Below, in pieces: positions 11,005 through 21,483 of a stretch of DNA of 64,000 bases. Origin of the DNA: Methylibium sp. Root1272 (GTDB taxonomy: Bacteria > Pseudomonadota > Gammaproteobacteria > Burkholderiales > Burkholderiaceae_C). The first letter of the stretch is position 1. The number at the start of each line of letters is the position of its first letter. Under the pieces are notes generated by a model. That model was not told the DNA's origin, ran no database searches, and saw nothing but the letters and a program-made list of their open reading frames with translations. The position numbers and the translations under genes are program-made. The stretch covers positions 564,177 through 628,176 of the forward strand of contig NZ_LMDY01000013.1 in NCBI RefSeq assembly GCF_001425905.1, read 5' to 3'.

Positions 11005-12135
11005 ATGAGCAACAAGAAGCCCGTCGTCGTCTATGGCGCCTCCGGCTACACCGGTCGCCTGATCTGCGAATACCTGCGCGAGTACGGCATCCCGTTCATC
11101 GCCGCGGGCCGCAGCGCGGACAAGGTCCAGGCGGCGATGCAATCCAACGTGCCCGGCATCGAGACCGCAAGCTACGAGGTCGCCGAAGTGCCGCACACGG
11201 TCGCGGCGCTGACCGAACTGTTCCGTGGCGCCGCGGTCGTGCTGAATACCGTCGGGCCGTTCGCCAAGTTCGGCCCGGAAGTCGTCGAAGCCTGCCTGGC
11301 CGCCAAATGCCACTACACCGACACGACCGGCGAGCAGGACTGGCTGATCACGCTCGACGAACAGTACGGTGCCCAATTCGCCGCCGCCGGGCTGCTGTTG
11401 TCGCCGGGCCTGGCGCACATGTACACCACGGGCGAGATCGCCGCCCAGCTGTGCCTCGAGACGCCGGGGCTCGACACGCTCGACATCGCCGTGTTCTGGG
11501 GCGGCAGCCCGACGATCGCGTCGACGCAGACCATCCTGGTCAATGCCGCGACGTCCAAGGCCTACTACCTCGAACAGAACAAGTACGTCGAGTGGCAGCC
11601 CGACGCGGGCCTCTACAACGTGACGATCCCGGGCCAGCACGAGGCCGCGCTCGCGCTGCCCTGGGGCGGTACCTCGCACCCGGTGTGGTTCAAGCGCGAC
11701 CCGCGAGTGGCCACCGTCAAGGTGCTGGGCGGCGTGTTCAACAAGCCGCTGATGCAGGGCGTGCCGCTGATCGTCGCCGCGGCGCTGAAGGCGACCGAGG
11801 GCATGAACCCCGACGACCGCTACGCCGCACTGGCCCAGACGGCCGCCGGCGTGATGAACACCATGCCGCCGCGCGAGAACCCGCGCCTCAACAAGTCGGT
11901 CGACTCGGTCCACGCGTCGGGCCCGCTGGCGCGCGCGCACTGCGTGATCTTCGGCAACTGCAACTACAAGCAGACCGGCCTGCTGCAGGCGTTCGCGGCG
12001 GCCTCGTTGCTGCAGCAGGCGCCCAGGCGAGTCGGCTTCGCCTCCGGCTGCCAGGCCTTCGGACATCACGAACTGCTCGGCGCCCTGCGCAGCTTCGGCC
12101 TGGTGCAGGCGCCGATCCTGACCGTGCACCGCTAG
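11005..12135 (+). CDS. Saccharopine dehydrogenase-like NAD(P)-binding protein
   Basis: A 376-residue protein with an N-terminal Rossmann fold (VVVYGASGYTGRLICEYL, residues 6-23) of the saccharopine dehydrogenase NADP-binding family. The rest resembles uncharacterised members often found beside acyl-CoA ligases, so lysine metabolism is unlikely. The start at 11005 has a GAGGAGA ribosome-binding site. It is the first gene of a probable operon with an acyl-CoA ligase (8-bp gap) and a thiolase, behind a TetR-operator-like promoter. An oxidoreductase step on an acyl-CoA or its precursor is plausible, but the substrate is unknown. Confidence 0.8.
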   Translation: MSNKKPVVVYGASGYTGRLICEYLREYGIPFIAAGRSADKVQAAMQSNVPGIETASYEVAEVPHTVAALTELFRGAAVVLNTVGPFAKFGPEVVEACLAAKCHYTDTTGEQDWLITLDEQYGAQFAAAGLLLSPGLAHMYTTGEIAAQLCLETPGLDTLDIAVFWGGSPTIASTQTILVNAATSKAYYLEQNKYVEWQPDAGLYNVTIPGQHEAALALPWGGTSHPVWFKRDPRVATVKVLGGVFNKPLMQGVPLIVAAALKATEGMNPDDRYAALAQTAAGVMNTMPPRENPRLNKSVDSVHASGPLARAHCVIFGNCNYKQTGLLQAFAAASLLQQAPRRVGFASGCQAFGHHELLGALRSFGLVQAPILTVHR

Positions 12136-12143
12136 GCCGCGCG

Positions 12144-13688
12144 ATGCGACTGGTCGACTACCTCGACAAGGGCGCCCAGCTCGGCGCCGACGCGCCCTGC
12201 CTGACCATGGGCGACGCCGACCTGAGCTACGGCGACGTGCAGCGCATCAGCCACCGCGTCGCCCGCGGCCTGCAGCGCTCGGGCATCGCGCCGGGCGACA
12301 AGGTCGCGGTGCTGTCGAGCAACCACGCGCTGGCCTTCGCCTGCGTGTTCGGCATCTCGCGCGCCGGCGCCGTGTGGTGCCCGGTCAACCCGCGCAACGA
12401 GGCGAGCGAGAACCGCTACGTGCTCGACGCCTTCGACTGCGCCTGCGTCATCTTCCACAGCAACTACGGGCCGATGGTCGAGCAGATGCGCGCCGGCTTG
12501 CCCAAGTTGCGGCTGCTGGTCTGCCTCGATCAGCCTGCGCCGTTCGCGGCCGGGTACGACGACTGGCTGGATGGTCTGGGCGATGAGCCGCTGCAGGTCG
12601 ATCCGCCCGATGACCTGGCGATGATCGCCGGCACCGGCGGCACCACCGGCAGCCCGAAGGGCGTGATGCTGACCGGCCGCAATCTCGAGACCATGTCGGC
12701 GCTGACGCTGATGGGCTATCCATTCGACGGCCGGCCGTCCTACCTCGCGCTGGCGCCGCTGACCCATGCGGCCGGCGTGCTGTGCCTGCCGGTGATGGCG
12801 CTGGGCGGCCGCGTGGTCATCATGCCGAAGCCCGACCTGGGCGAGTTCCTCACGCTGATCGAGCGCCACCGCATCACCCACACCTTCCTGCCGCCGACGT
12901 TGATCTACATGCTGCTGCAGCACGAGCGCCTGGCAACGACGAGGCTCGATTCGCTGCAGTGCTTCTGGTACGGCGCGGCGCCGATCGCGGCGGCGCGGCT
13001 CGAGGAAGCGTTGACCAAGATCGGCCCGGTGATGGCGCAGCTGTTCGGCCAGACCGAGGCGCCGATGATGATCTCGATGATGTCGCCGCGCGAGCATTTC
13101 CATGCCGATGGCTCGGTGGCGCGCGAGCGGCTGTCGTCGGCCGGGCGGCCCGGCCCGCTGGTGCAGGTGGCCACGATGGATGGCGAGGGCCGCCTGCTGC
13201 CCACCGGCGAGACCGGCGAGATCGTGGTGCGCGGCTCGCTGGTGATGGCCGGCTACTACAAGGATCCGAAGGCCACGGCCGAGGCCGGCCGCTTCGGGTG
13301 GCACCACACCGGCGACATCGGCCGGCTCGATGCCGACGGTTTTCTCTACATCGTCGACCGCGCCAAGGACATGATCATCACCGGCGGCTTCAACGTCTAT
13401 TCGGTCGAGGTCGAGCAGGCGCTGATGCAGCACCCCGACGTGCAGGACAGCGCGGTGATCGGCCTGCCCGACGACAAGTGGGGCGAGCGCGTGGTGGCGG
13501 TGTTGCAGTTGCACGCCGGCCGCAGCGTGAAGCCCGAGGACATCCAGGCCTTCGTCAAGGCACGTATCGGCAGCGTCAAGTCGCCCAAGCAGGTCGAGAT
13601 CTGGTCCGACCTGCCGCGCTCCAAGGTCGGCAAGGTCTTGAAGAAGGACATCCGTGCCTCGTTGCTGAAGCCCGCAGAATCGAGCTGA
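12144..13688 (+). CDS. AMP-dependent acyl-CoA synthetase/ligase
   Basis: A 514-residue member of the ANL superfamily. It activates a carboxylic acid to an acyl-adenylate and then to the CoA thioester. The phosphate-binding loop GTGGTTGSPKG is at residues 163-173, the adenylate-binding HTGDIGRLDADGFLYIVDR is near 390, and the C-terminal catalytic lysine is Lys497 in SKVGKVLKK. The acid specificity cannot be read from the sequence. It sits between the saccharopine-dehydrogenase-like protein and an SCPx-type thiolase, suggesting breakdown of a fatty, aromatic or steroid-like acid. Confidence 0.9.
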   Translation: MRLVDYLDKGAQLGADAPCLTMGDADLSYGDVQRISHRVARGLQRSGIAPGDKVAVLSSNHALAFACVFGISRAGAVWCPVNPRNEASENRYVLDAFDCACVIFHSNYGPMVEQMRAGLPKLRLLVCLDQPAPFAAGYDDWLDGLGDEPLQVDPPDDLAMIAGTGGTTGSPKGVMLTGRNLETMSALTLMGYPFDGRPSYLALAPLTHAAGVLCLPVMALGGRVVIMPKPDLGEFLTLIERHRITHTFLPPTLIYMLLQHERLATTRLDSLQCFWYGAAPIAAARLEEALTKIGPVMAQLFGQTEAPMMISMMSPREHFHADGSVARERLSSAGRPGPLVQVATMDGEGRLLPTGETGEIVVRGSLVMAGYYKDPKATAEAGRFGWHHTGDIGRLDADGFLYIVDRAKDMIITGGFNVYSVEVEQALMQHPDVQDSAVIGLPDDKWGERVVAVLQLHAGRSVKPEDIQAFVKARIGSVKSPKQVEIWSDLPRSKVGKVLKKDIRASLLKPAESS

Positions 13689-13732
13689 ACTGCCTTCAAG
13701 GCACCGCCACTCGCACCCATCGGAGAGCCGCC

Positions 13733-14920
13733 ATGGCCAACAGAGTCTGCATTGCCGGCGTCGGCATGATCGCCTTCGCCAAGCCCGGTGCCAGCGAGCC
13801 CTATCACCTGATGGCCGCGCAGGCCGGCCGCCAGGCCCTGGCCGACGCCGGCATCGGCTACGACGCGCTGCAGCAGGCCTACGTGGGCTATGTCTACGGC
13901 GACTCCACGAGCGGCCAGAAGGCGGTCTACGAGCTCGGCATGACCGGCATCCCGGTGATCAACGTCAACAACAACTGCTCGACCGGCTCGACCGCGCTGT
14001 TCCTGGCGCGTCAGGCGGTGGAGAGCGGCGCCGCCGACTGCGTGCTGGCGCTCGGCTTCGAGCAGATGAAGCCCGGCGCGCTCGGCACGGTGTTCGACGA
14101 CCGCCCCAGCCCCTTCGAGGACTTCGACCGCGAGGCCGAGACCTTGGTGGGCATGCCCGAACTGCCGCTCGCGCTGCGCTACTTCGGCGGCGCCGGCCTC
14201 GGCCACATGCAGAAGTACGGCACGCCGCTGGAGGCCTTTGCCAAGATCCGCGCGAAGGCGAGCCGCCACGCCGCACGCAATCCGCTGGCGCTGCTGCGCA
14301 AGGAGCTCAGTACCGAGGACGTGATGAACGCGCCGATGCTCTGGCCCGGCGTGATGACGCGCCTGATGGCCTGCCCGCCCACCTGCGGCGCGGCGGCGGC
14401 CGTGCTCGTCTCCGAGGCCTACGCCAGGAAGCACGGCCTGCGCACCGACGTGGCGATCCGGGCCCAGGCCATGACCACCGACCGCCCCGACACCTTCGAC
14501 AGCGGCGACATGATGAAGGTGGTGGGTGCCGGCATGAGCCGCGCTGCCGCGCTGAGCGTCTACGAGCAGGCCGGCATCGGCCCCGACGACCTGGACGTGG
14601 TGGAACTGCACGACTGCTTCGCGCACAACGAGCTGATCACCTACGAGGCGCTGGGTCTGTGCCCCGAGGGCGGCGCGGCCGCCTTCATCGACGCGGGCGA
14701 CAACACCTACGGCGGCCGCGTGGTCACCAACCCCTCGGGCGGCCTGCTCTCCAAGGGCCACCCGCTCGGCGCCACCGGCCTGGCGCAGTGCTACGAACTG
14801 ACCCATCAGCTGCGCGGCACGGCCGAGCAGCGCCAGGTCGATGGCGCACGGATCGCGCTGCAGCACAACCTGGGGCTGGGTGGGGCGTGCGTCGTGACCT
14901 TGTACGAAGCGACCGCCTGA
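13733..14920 (+). CDS. SCPx/lipid-transfer-type thiolase
   Basis: A 395-residue thiolase of the sterol-carrier-protein-x (lipid-transfer protein) branch, related to beta-ketothiolases and to retro-aldolases of branched or steroid side chains. Catalytic residues are visible: Cys82 in NNNCSTGSTAL, the HDCFAHNEL histidine, GHPLGATG, and a C-terminal cysteine in GLGGACVV. Members of this branch often need a DUF35 partner; none is encoded nearby. A CGGAGAG ribosome-binding site precedes the ATG. It is the last gene of the TetR-associated set and likely performs the carbon-carbon cleavage after ligase activation. Confidence 0.88.
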   Translation: MANRVCIAGVGMIAFAKPGASEPYHLMAAQAGRQALADAGIGYDALQQAYVGYVYGDSTSGQKAVYELGMTGIPVINVNNNCSTGSTALFLARQAVESGAADCVLALGFEQMKPGALGTVFDDRPSPFEDFDREAETLVGMPELPLALRYFGGAGLGHMQKYGTPLEAFAKIRAKASRHAARNPLALLRKELSTEDVMNAPMLWPGVMTRLMACPPTCGAAAAVLVSEAYARKHGLRTDVAIRAQAMTTDRPDTFDSGDMMKVVGAGMSRAAALSVYEQAGIGPDDLDVVELHDCFAHNELITYEALGLCPEGGAAAFIDAGDNTYGGRVVTNPSGGLLSKGHPLGATGLAQCYELTHQLRGTAEQRQVDGARIALQHNLGLGGACVVTLYEATA

Positions 14921-14992
14921 GTTCCGGGCGGGCACGGCGCCTCCGCTGACGCTGCGGCGCCCGTCGAGGCCGCGCGCCGGGATACTCCGGCC

Positions 14993-16168
14993 ATGCCGCG
15001 TTCCTCCTTCTTCACCGACTTCTCGCTGTCCGCCGCCACCGCCGGTTTCGTGGCCATGCTGGTCGGCTTCACCAGCTCGGTCGCCATCGTGTTCCAGGCG
15101 GCGCAGTCCTTCGGCGCGACGCCTGCGGAAACCAGCTCGTGGATGTGGGCGCTGGGGCTCGGCATGGGCCTGACGACGCTGCTGCCGTCGCTGCGGTGGC
15201 GCCAGCCGGCGATCACGGCCTGGTCGACGCCGGGCGCGGCGCTGCTCGCGACGGCCGGCGCGGGCTACACGATGGCGGACGCGGTGGGGGCCTTCCTCGT
15301 CTGCGCCGCCCTCATCACGCTGGCCGGCATCACCGGCTGGTTCGAGCGGGTCATGAACCGCATCCCGGTCGCGCTGGCGTCGGCGCTGCTGGCCGGCGTG
15401 CTGGCGCGCTTCGGCATCGAGGCCTTCGCGGCGGCCCGCACCGCACTGCCGCTGGTGCTGCTGATGCTGGGCTGCTACCTCGTGGGCCGGCGATGCTGGC
15501 CGCGCTACGCGATCGTGGGCGTGCTGGCGGTGGCGACCGGCTTCGTCGCCTTGCAGGGCCAGCTGCACACCGAGGCTGTTTCGTGGTCGCTCGCGCAGCC
15601 GGTCTTCACCGCGCCGCGCTTCAGCCTCGCGGCGACCGTGAGCCTGGCGCTGCCGCTGTTCATCGTGACCATGGCCTCACAGAACCTGCCGGGCGTCGCG
15701 GCGATCCGTGCCGCAGGCTACGCGATGCCGGTATCGCGGCTGATCGCGATCACCGGCGCGGCAACGCTGCTGCTGGCGCCGTTCGGTGCCTTCGCGATGA
15801 ACCTGGCGGCCATCACCGCGGCCATCTGCATGGGCCGCGAGGCACACGAGGACCCGGCGCGGCGCTACGTCGCCGCCGTCGTCTGCGGCCTGCTGTACTG
15901 CGTGATCGGCGTGTTCGGCGCGGCGGTCACCGGCGTGCTGACGGCCTTCCCGCGCGAGCTGGTGGTCGCGATCGCCGGCTTCGCGCTGCTCGGCACGATC
16001 GCCAACGCGCTGGCGGTGGCCTTCCGCGACGAGAGGCACCGCGAGGCGGCGCTGATCACCTTCCTGGTCACCCTGTCCGGCGTCACGATCGCCGGCATCG
16101 GCGCAGCCTTCTGGGGCGTGGTCGCCGGCACGATCGCGCTCGTTGTGCAACAGTGGCGCAAGACCTGA
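14993..16168 (+). CDS. benE: BenE-family (benzoate/H+ symporter-like) transporter
   Basis: A 391-residue polytopic inner-membrane protein of the BenE family with about twelve hydrophobic segments. It has the N-terminal GFTSSVAIVFQAAQSFGA and ITAWSTPGAALLATAG stretches characteristic of benzoate/proton symporters. Some BenE members carry other aromatic or small acids, so benzoate is a family-level guess. It follows the acyl-CoA ligase/thiolase genes by 72 bp on the same strand and could import their substrate. It is followed by gshB after 24 bp, so readthrough into gshB is possible. Confidence 0.87.
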   Translation: MPRSSFFTDFSLSAATAGFVAMLVGFTSSVAIVFQAAQSFGATPAETSSWMWALGLGMGLTTLLPSLRWRQPAITAWSTPGAALLATAGAGYTMADAVGAFLVCAALITLAGITGWFERVMNRIPVALASALLAGVLARFGIEAFAAARTALPLVLLMLGCYLVGRRCWPRYAIVGVLAVATGFVALQGQLHTEAVSWSLAQPVFTAPRFSLAATVSLALPLFIVTMASQNLPGVAAIRAAGYAMPVSRLIAITGAATLLLAPFGAFAMNLAAITAAICMGREAHEDPARRYVAAVVCGLLYCVIGVFGAAVTGVLTAFPRELVVAIAGFALLGTIANALAVAFRDERHREAALITFLVTLSGVTIAGIGAAFWGVVAGTIALVVQQWRKT

Positions 16169-16192
16169 TGATCCTTCCGAAGGATGCCTCCG

Positions 16193-17143
16193 ATGCAACT
16201 GCTCTTCGTCGCCGACCCGCTGGACCACTTCAAGACCTACAAGGACACCACGTTCTCGATGATGCGCGAGGCCGCGGCGCGTGGCCACACGCTGCTGGCC
16301 TGCGAGCCTCGCCACGTGATGTGGGCCCGAGGCGGCGTGGTGAGTGCGCGCATGCAGGCGTTCACGCTCACCGGCGATGCGAACGACTGGTACTGCGCGG
16401 TCGGCGAGGCGCAGCAGCGTCCGCTGAAGGACGTCGGCGCGGTGCTGATGCGCAAGGACCCGCCGTTCGACAGTGAGTACTTCTACGCCACCCACCTGCT
16501 GGAGCAGGCCGAGCGCGAGGGCGCTCGTGTGTTCAATGCGCCGCGCGCGCTGCGCGACCACCCGGAGAAGCTGGCGATCCTCGAGTTTCCCGAGCTGATC
16601 GGCCCGACGCTGGTCACGCGCGACGCCGACGACGTGCGTGCCTTCCATGCCGAGCACCGGGACATCATCCTGAAGCCGCTCGACGGCATGGGCGGCATGG
16701 GCATCTTCCGCGTCAGGGAGGACGGCCTGAACCTCGGCAGCATCACCGAGACGCTGAACAAGTTCGGCAGCCAGACGCTGATGGTGCAACGCTTCCTGCC
16801 CGAGATCGCACAGGGCGACAAGCGCATCCTGCTGATCGGCGGCGAGCCGGTGCCGCACAGCCTGGCGCGCATCCCGCAGGGCTCGGAAGTGCGCGGCAAC
16901 CTGGCCGCCGGCGGCAAGGGCGTGGCGCTGCCGCTCAGCGCCCGCGACCGCGAGATCGCCGAGGCGCTCGGTCCGGTGCTGGCGGCACGCGGCCTGCTGC
17001 TGGTGGGGCTGGACGTGATCGGCGACTGCCTGACCGAGATCAACGTCACCAGCCCGACCGGCTTCCAGGAGATCACGCAGCAGACCGGCTTCGACGTGGC
17101 CCGGCGCTTCGTCGACGCACTCGAGGCCGCGCTCGCCACCTGA
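16193..17143 (+). CDS. gshB: Glutathione synthetase
   Basis: A 316-residue ATP-grasp enzyme, the same length as E. coli GshB. It joins glycine to gamma-glutamylcysteine to make glutathione. Characteristic segments are DPLDHFKTYKDTTFSMM at the N-terminus, ILKPLDGMGGMGIFRV (ATP-binding loop) and DVIGDCLTEINVTSPTGFQE (metal/ATP ligands). The start at 16193 is chosen because GAAGGA lies 8 nt upstream; an ATG at 16184 overlaps that site. It lies downstream of benE rather than directly behind gshA, and a strong terminator closes the unit. Confidence 0.95.
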   Translation: MQLLFVADPLDHFKTYKDTTFSMMREAAARGHTLLACEPRHVMWARGGVVSARMQAFTLTGDANDWYCAVGEAQQRPLKDVGAVLMRKDPPFDSEYFYATHLLEQAEREGARVFNAPRALRDHPEKLAILEFPELIGPTLVTRDADDVRAFHAEHRDIILKPLDGMGGMGIFRVREDGLNLGSITETLNKFGSQTLMVQRFLPEIAQGDKRILLIGGEPVPHSLARIPQGSEVRGNLAAGGKGVALPLSARDREIAEALGPVLAARGLLLVGLDVIGDCLTEINVTSPTGFQEITQQTGFDVARRFVDALEAALAT

Positions 17144-17168
17144 CCGCCTGCGCGTACCATTCGCGCTG

Positions 17169-17201
17169 CGGCGCCCGACATTCCGGTCGGGCGCCGCCTT
17201 T
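17169..17201 (+). terminator. Rho-independent terminator after gshB
   Basis: Eleven-base-pair perfect stem CGGCGCCCGAC / GTCGGGCGCCG with a six-base loop, followed by CCTTTC, immediately upstream of the uup start at 17207. Confidence 0.85.
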
Positions 17202-17206
17202 CATTC

Positions 17207-19096
<1,890 letters not shown>

Positions 19097-19104
19097 GCTG
19101 TCAG

Positions 19105-19129
19105 GGCCGCCGCAAGATCGCCGGCGGCC
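19105..19129. terminator. Hairpin between convergent uup and hypothetical gene
   Basis: Inverted repeat GGCCGCCG-N9-CGGCGGCC in the 39-bp gap between converging genes. There is no T-tract on either side, so termination is inferred from position only. Confidence 0.45.
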
Positions 19130-19135
19130 GGTCCG

Positions 19136-19882
19136 CTACCACTTGCCGAGGTTGCTGAACCACGAGTCGCCGCTGGCGCTCGGGTGGGTGCGGCTGACGA
19201 TCAGCCCGGCCTGCAGGTACAGGCCGTTGAGCAGCCGAGAGGCACGCTCCCGGTCGAAGCCCGGCCAGGCCGCCAGCGCGCGCAGCGAGATCGGTTCCTG
19301 CCGCAGCCGGCCGACCGCAGCGGCCAGCGCGCCGCTAAGGACGGTCGGCGTGGCGAGGTCCGGCGCGACGCGGTAGACGGCCGGCCCGGCCAGCTCGGGC
19401 AGCAGCTCGTGGCGCGGACCATGCAGCGCCATGTGCCACAGCAGCGGGCCCAGCGGATGGCACATCTCGGCCGGCGCGGCCATGTCGTCGCGGCCGCGGT
19501 TCGGCGCGTGCAGCAGCGCCTGCTCGACCTGCAGCAACTGCACCGTGTCGAAGCGCGTCGCGTACAGGGCCTCGAGCGGCAGGGGGGTGTGGAACAGGTG
19601 CTCGCGGGGAAACACCGTCAGCGGCAGCACGTGGCCGTCGCGGTCGAGGTGCAGCGCCATGTCCTGGGCGTGGCGCAGGCAGGCGGCCAGCACCTCCAGC
19701 ACTTCGGCGCCGGTGTCGCGGCTCTCGAAGCGTTGCAGGTCCGCCATCAGCGAGGGGCTCAGCGCGCTGTAACGTGAACCGCCGTCGTTGGATGTGTTGC
19801 CGCTGCCGCCGCCCATGGCGCGCTGGAAGGTGCTGACCCGCCAGAGTTCAGGTTCGCCGAAGGGGATGGTGGGTTCGTCCAT
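19136..19882 (-). CDS. Unrecognised conserved-looking protein (248 aa)
   Basis: I do not recognise this family. The 248-residue protein has strong coding character (third positions rich in G/C), no signal peptide, no membrane segments and no obvious catalytic motif. The N-terminal third includes a Gly/Ser-rich segment (MGGGSGNTSNDGGS). The last about 60 residues (LRALAAWPGFDRERASRLLN onwards) read like a small winged-helix. The start at 19882 is used because the frame further up begins only with a TTG. It converges with uup and is separated from the MocR gene by about 80 bp. Function unknown. Confidence 0.75.
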   Translation of the reverse strand: MDEPTIPFGEPELWRVSTFQRAMGGGSGNTSNDGGSRYSALSPSLMADLQRFESRDTGAEVLEVLAACLRHAQDMALHLDRDGHVLPLTVFPREHLFHTPLPLEALYATRFDTVQLLQVEQALLHAPNRGRDDMAAPAEMCHPLGPLLWHMALHGPRHELLPELAGPAVYRVAPDLATPTVLSGALAAAVGRLRQEPISLRALAAWPGFDRERASRLLNGLYLQAGLIVSRTHPSASGDSWFSNLGKW

Positions 19883-19962
19883 GCGTTGCAGCAATTGTAA
19901 GCGTCTGTATGTCGATCCAGCCTTCGGTAGGCTTGCAAGCGCCGTGCGCGTGGTGGTCCCGG

Positions 19963-21387
19963 TCAGGCGCGTGCGCCGCGCCGCTGCAGTTCGGTGCGGC
20001 GACGGTCCAGCGCGCGCCAGAACACCGGGTCCTGCGAAGTCGCGACGTTGATGCGCATCAGGCCGCTCGGCCGCCGCGTGGCGTGGAACAGCGAGCCGGG
20101 GGCGATCAGCCAGCCATCGTCGAGCAGCGCCAGCGCCAGCCGGTCGGTGTCGACGCCGGTGTCCAGCCAGGCGAACAGCCCCTGCGGCGGCGTGGCCGGC
20201 GTGCAGCCGTGCTGCTGTGCCAGATCGATGCTGCGGGCACGTGCCGTGGCGAGCCGCGCGACCACGCGCTCGGCATGGCGGCGCAGCGCGCCCTGTTCCA
20301 GGCAGACGGCGACAGCCTGCTCGGTCAGCACCGGCGTCGTCAGTGACATCAGCAGTTTCACGTCGACCAGCCGCTGCACCAGCGCCGGCGGCGCGGCGAT
20401 GAAGCCGACCCGCCAGCTCGGTGTGAGGATCTTCGAGAAGCCCGAGATGTAGATGCTGCGCTGCAGGCCGTCGAGCGCGCCGACGCGCGGTGCGTGCAGC
20501 GGCGCCAGCCAGGCGTAGGTGTCGTCCTCGACGATGTGGAAGTCGTGCGCCTGCGCCAGCGTCAGCAGCTGATGGGCCCGGGCCAGCGACAACGTCGAAC
20601 CGGTCGGGTTGTGCAGCACCGAGACGGTGACGTAGAGCCGCGGCCGGTGCGCCTCGATCAGGCGCTGCATCACCGCCAGGTCGGGGCCGTCGGCGCCGCG
20701 CGGCACCGGCAGCACGCGCATGCCGAGCTGGGCCAGGCGGGCGAACTCGACGGCCCAGCCGGGCTCGTCGACCAGCACCGCATCGCCCGGCGCGAGCAGC
20801 GTGCGCGAGACGATGTCGAGCGCCTGCGTCGCGCCCAGCGTCGTGACGATCTGCGCGGGCTCGGCAGCGATGCCGAGGTCGGCCAGGCGCAACGACAGCG
20901 CCGCACGCAACCGGCTGTCGCCGGCGGGGTCACCGTAGTGCAGCGCGTGGCCGGCCAGCCCGTCGCCCTGGCTCACACGGCGCAGTGCGCCGCCGAGCAG
21001 GGCCAGGTCCAGCCATTCGGGCGGCAGCGTGCCCAGGCCTGGCGAAGGTCGCGTGCCGGGGTGGTGGAACATGCTGCGGATCAGCGCGGTCGCATCGACG
21101 GGAGCGACCGGGCGGTTTTCGGCGGGCGCCGTGGCGCGGGCGGCGCGTGTCGAGGCGACGGCGTTGCGCACGAAGAAGCCGCGCTGGCGGCGAGCCTCGA
21201 TCAGGCCCTGAGCGAGCAGCTGGTCGTAGGCCGCCACCACAGTGTGCGGGCTCACGCCGTGCCGTTGCGCGCAGTCGCGCACCGACGGCAGCCGCGCGCC
21301 GGGTGCCAGCAGGCGGCTGCGGATGCGCTCGGCGTAACGCTCGGCCAGCTGTTCGGTCAGGGTGGTGGTGGCGTCGCGGGTCAGCAT
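19963..21387 (-). CDS. MocR/PdxR-type GntR regulator with aminotransferase fold
   Basis: A 474-residue regulator. The GntR winged helix is at residues 10-75 (LPSVRDCAQRHGVSPHTVV), fused to a fold-type-I aminotransferase-like domain. The PLP lysine is Lys319 in YISGFSKILTP. MocR proteins sense amino acids or vitamin B6 through PLP chemistry and act on a divergent promoter. Here the divergent operon encodes an exporter, a racemase, a real aminotransferase, a PhzF protein and an acetyltransferase, so an amino-acid effector is more likely than pyridoxal synthesis. The intergenic region carries repeated TGTAYTG motifs. Confidence 0.9.
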   Translation of the reverse strand: MLTRDATTTLTEQLAERYAERIRSRLLAPGARLPSVRDCAQRHGVSPHTVVAAYDQLLAQGLIEARRQRGFFVRNAVASTRAARATAPAENRPVAPVDATALIRSMFHHPGTRPSPGLGTLPPEWLDLALLGGALRRVSQGDGLAGHALHYGDPAGDSRLRAALSLRLADLGIAAEPAQIVTTLGATQALDIVSRTLLAPGDAVLVDEPGWAVEFARLAQLGMRVLPVPRGADGPDLAVMQRLIEAHRPRLYVTVSVLHNPTGSTLSLARAHQLLTLAQAHDFHIVEDDTYAWLAPLHAPRVGALDGLQRSIYISGFSKILTPSWRVGFIAAPPALVQRLVDVKLLMSLTTPVLTEQAVAVCLEQGALRRHAERVVARLATARARSIDLAQQHGCTPATPPQGLFAWLDTGVDTDRLALALLDDGWLIAPGSLFHATRRPSGLMRINVATSQDPVFWRALDRRRTELQRRGARA

Positions 21388-21410
21388 CGGCGTGTGTGTC
21401 GTCAGTAGAG

Positions 21411-21473
21411 CCAGTACAGATCGATCATTGATCCAGCATTCTGTATTGTTGGTGTACTGGTTCGGAGCGTACA
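21411..21473. promoter_or_regulatory. Repeated TGTAYTG motifs: probable MocR operator
   Basis: TGTATTG (21442-21448) and TGTACTG (21453-21459) are direct repeats 11 bp apart. TGTACTGG recurs inverted at 21411-21418, and an inverted TGTAC lies at 21469-21473. Direct plus inverted half-sites between divergent genes match the binding architecture known for MocR proteins such as GabR and PdxR. Confidence 0.6.
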
Positions 21474-21475
21474 GT
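21446..21475 (+). promoter_or_regulatory. Candidate promoter of the EamA-led operon
   Basis: TTGTTG (-35, 21446-21451), 18-bp spacer, TACAGT (-10, 21470-21475), overlapping the TGTAYTG repeats. The -10 box ends 8 bp before the ATG at 21484, which would give an mRNA with almost no leader. Confidence 0.4.
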
Positions 21476-21483
21476 GCTTTCGC

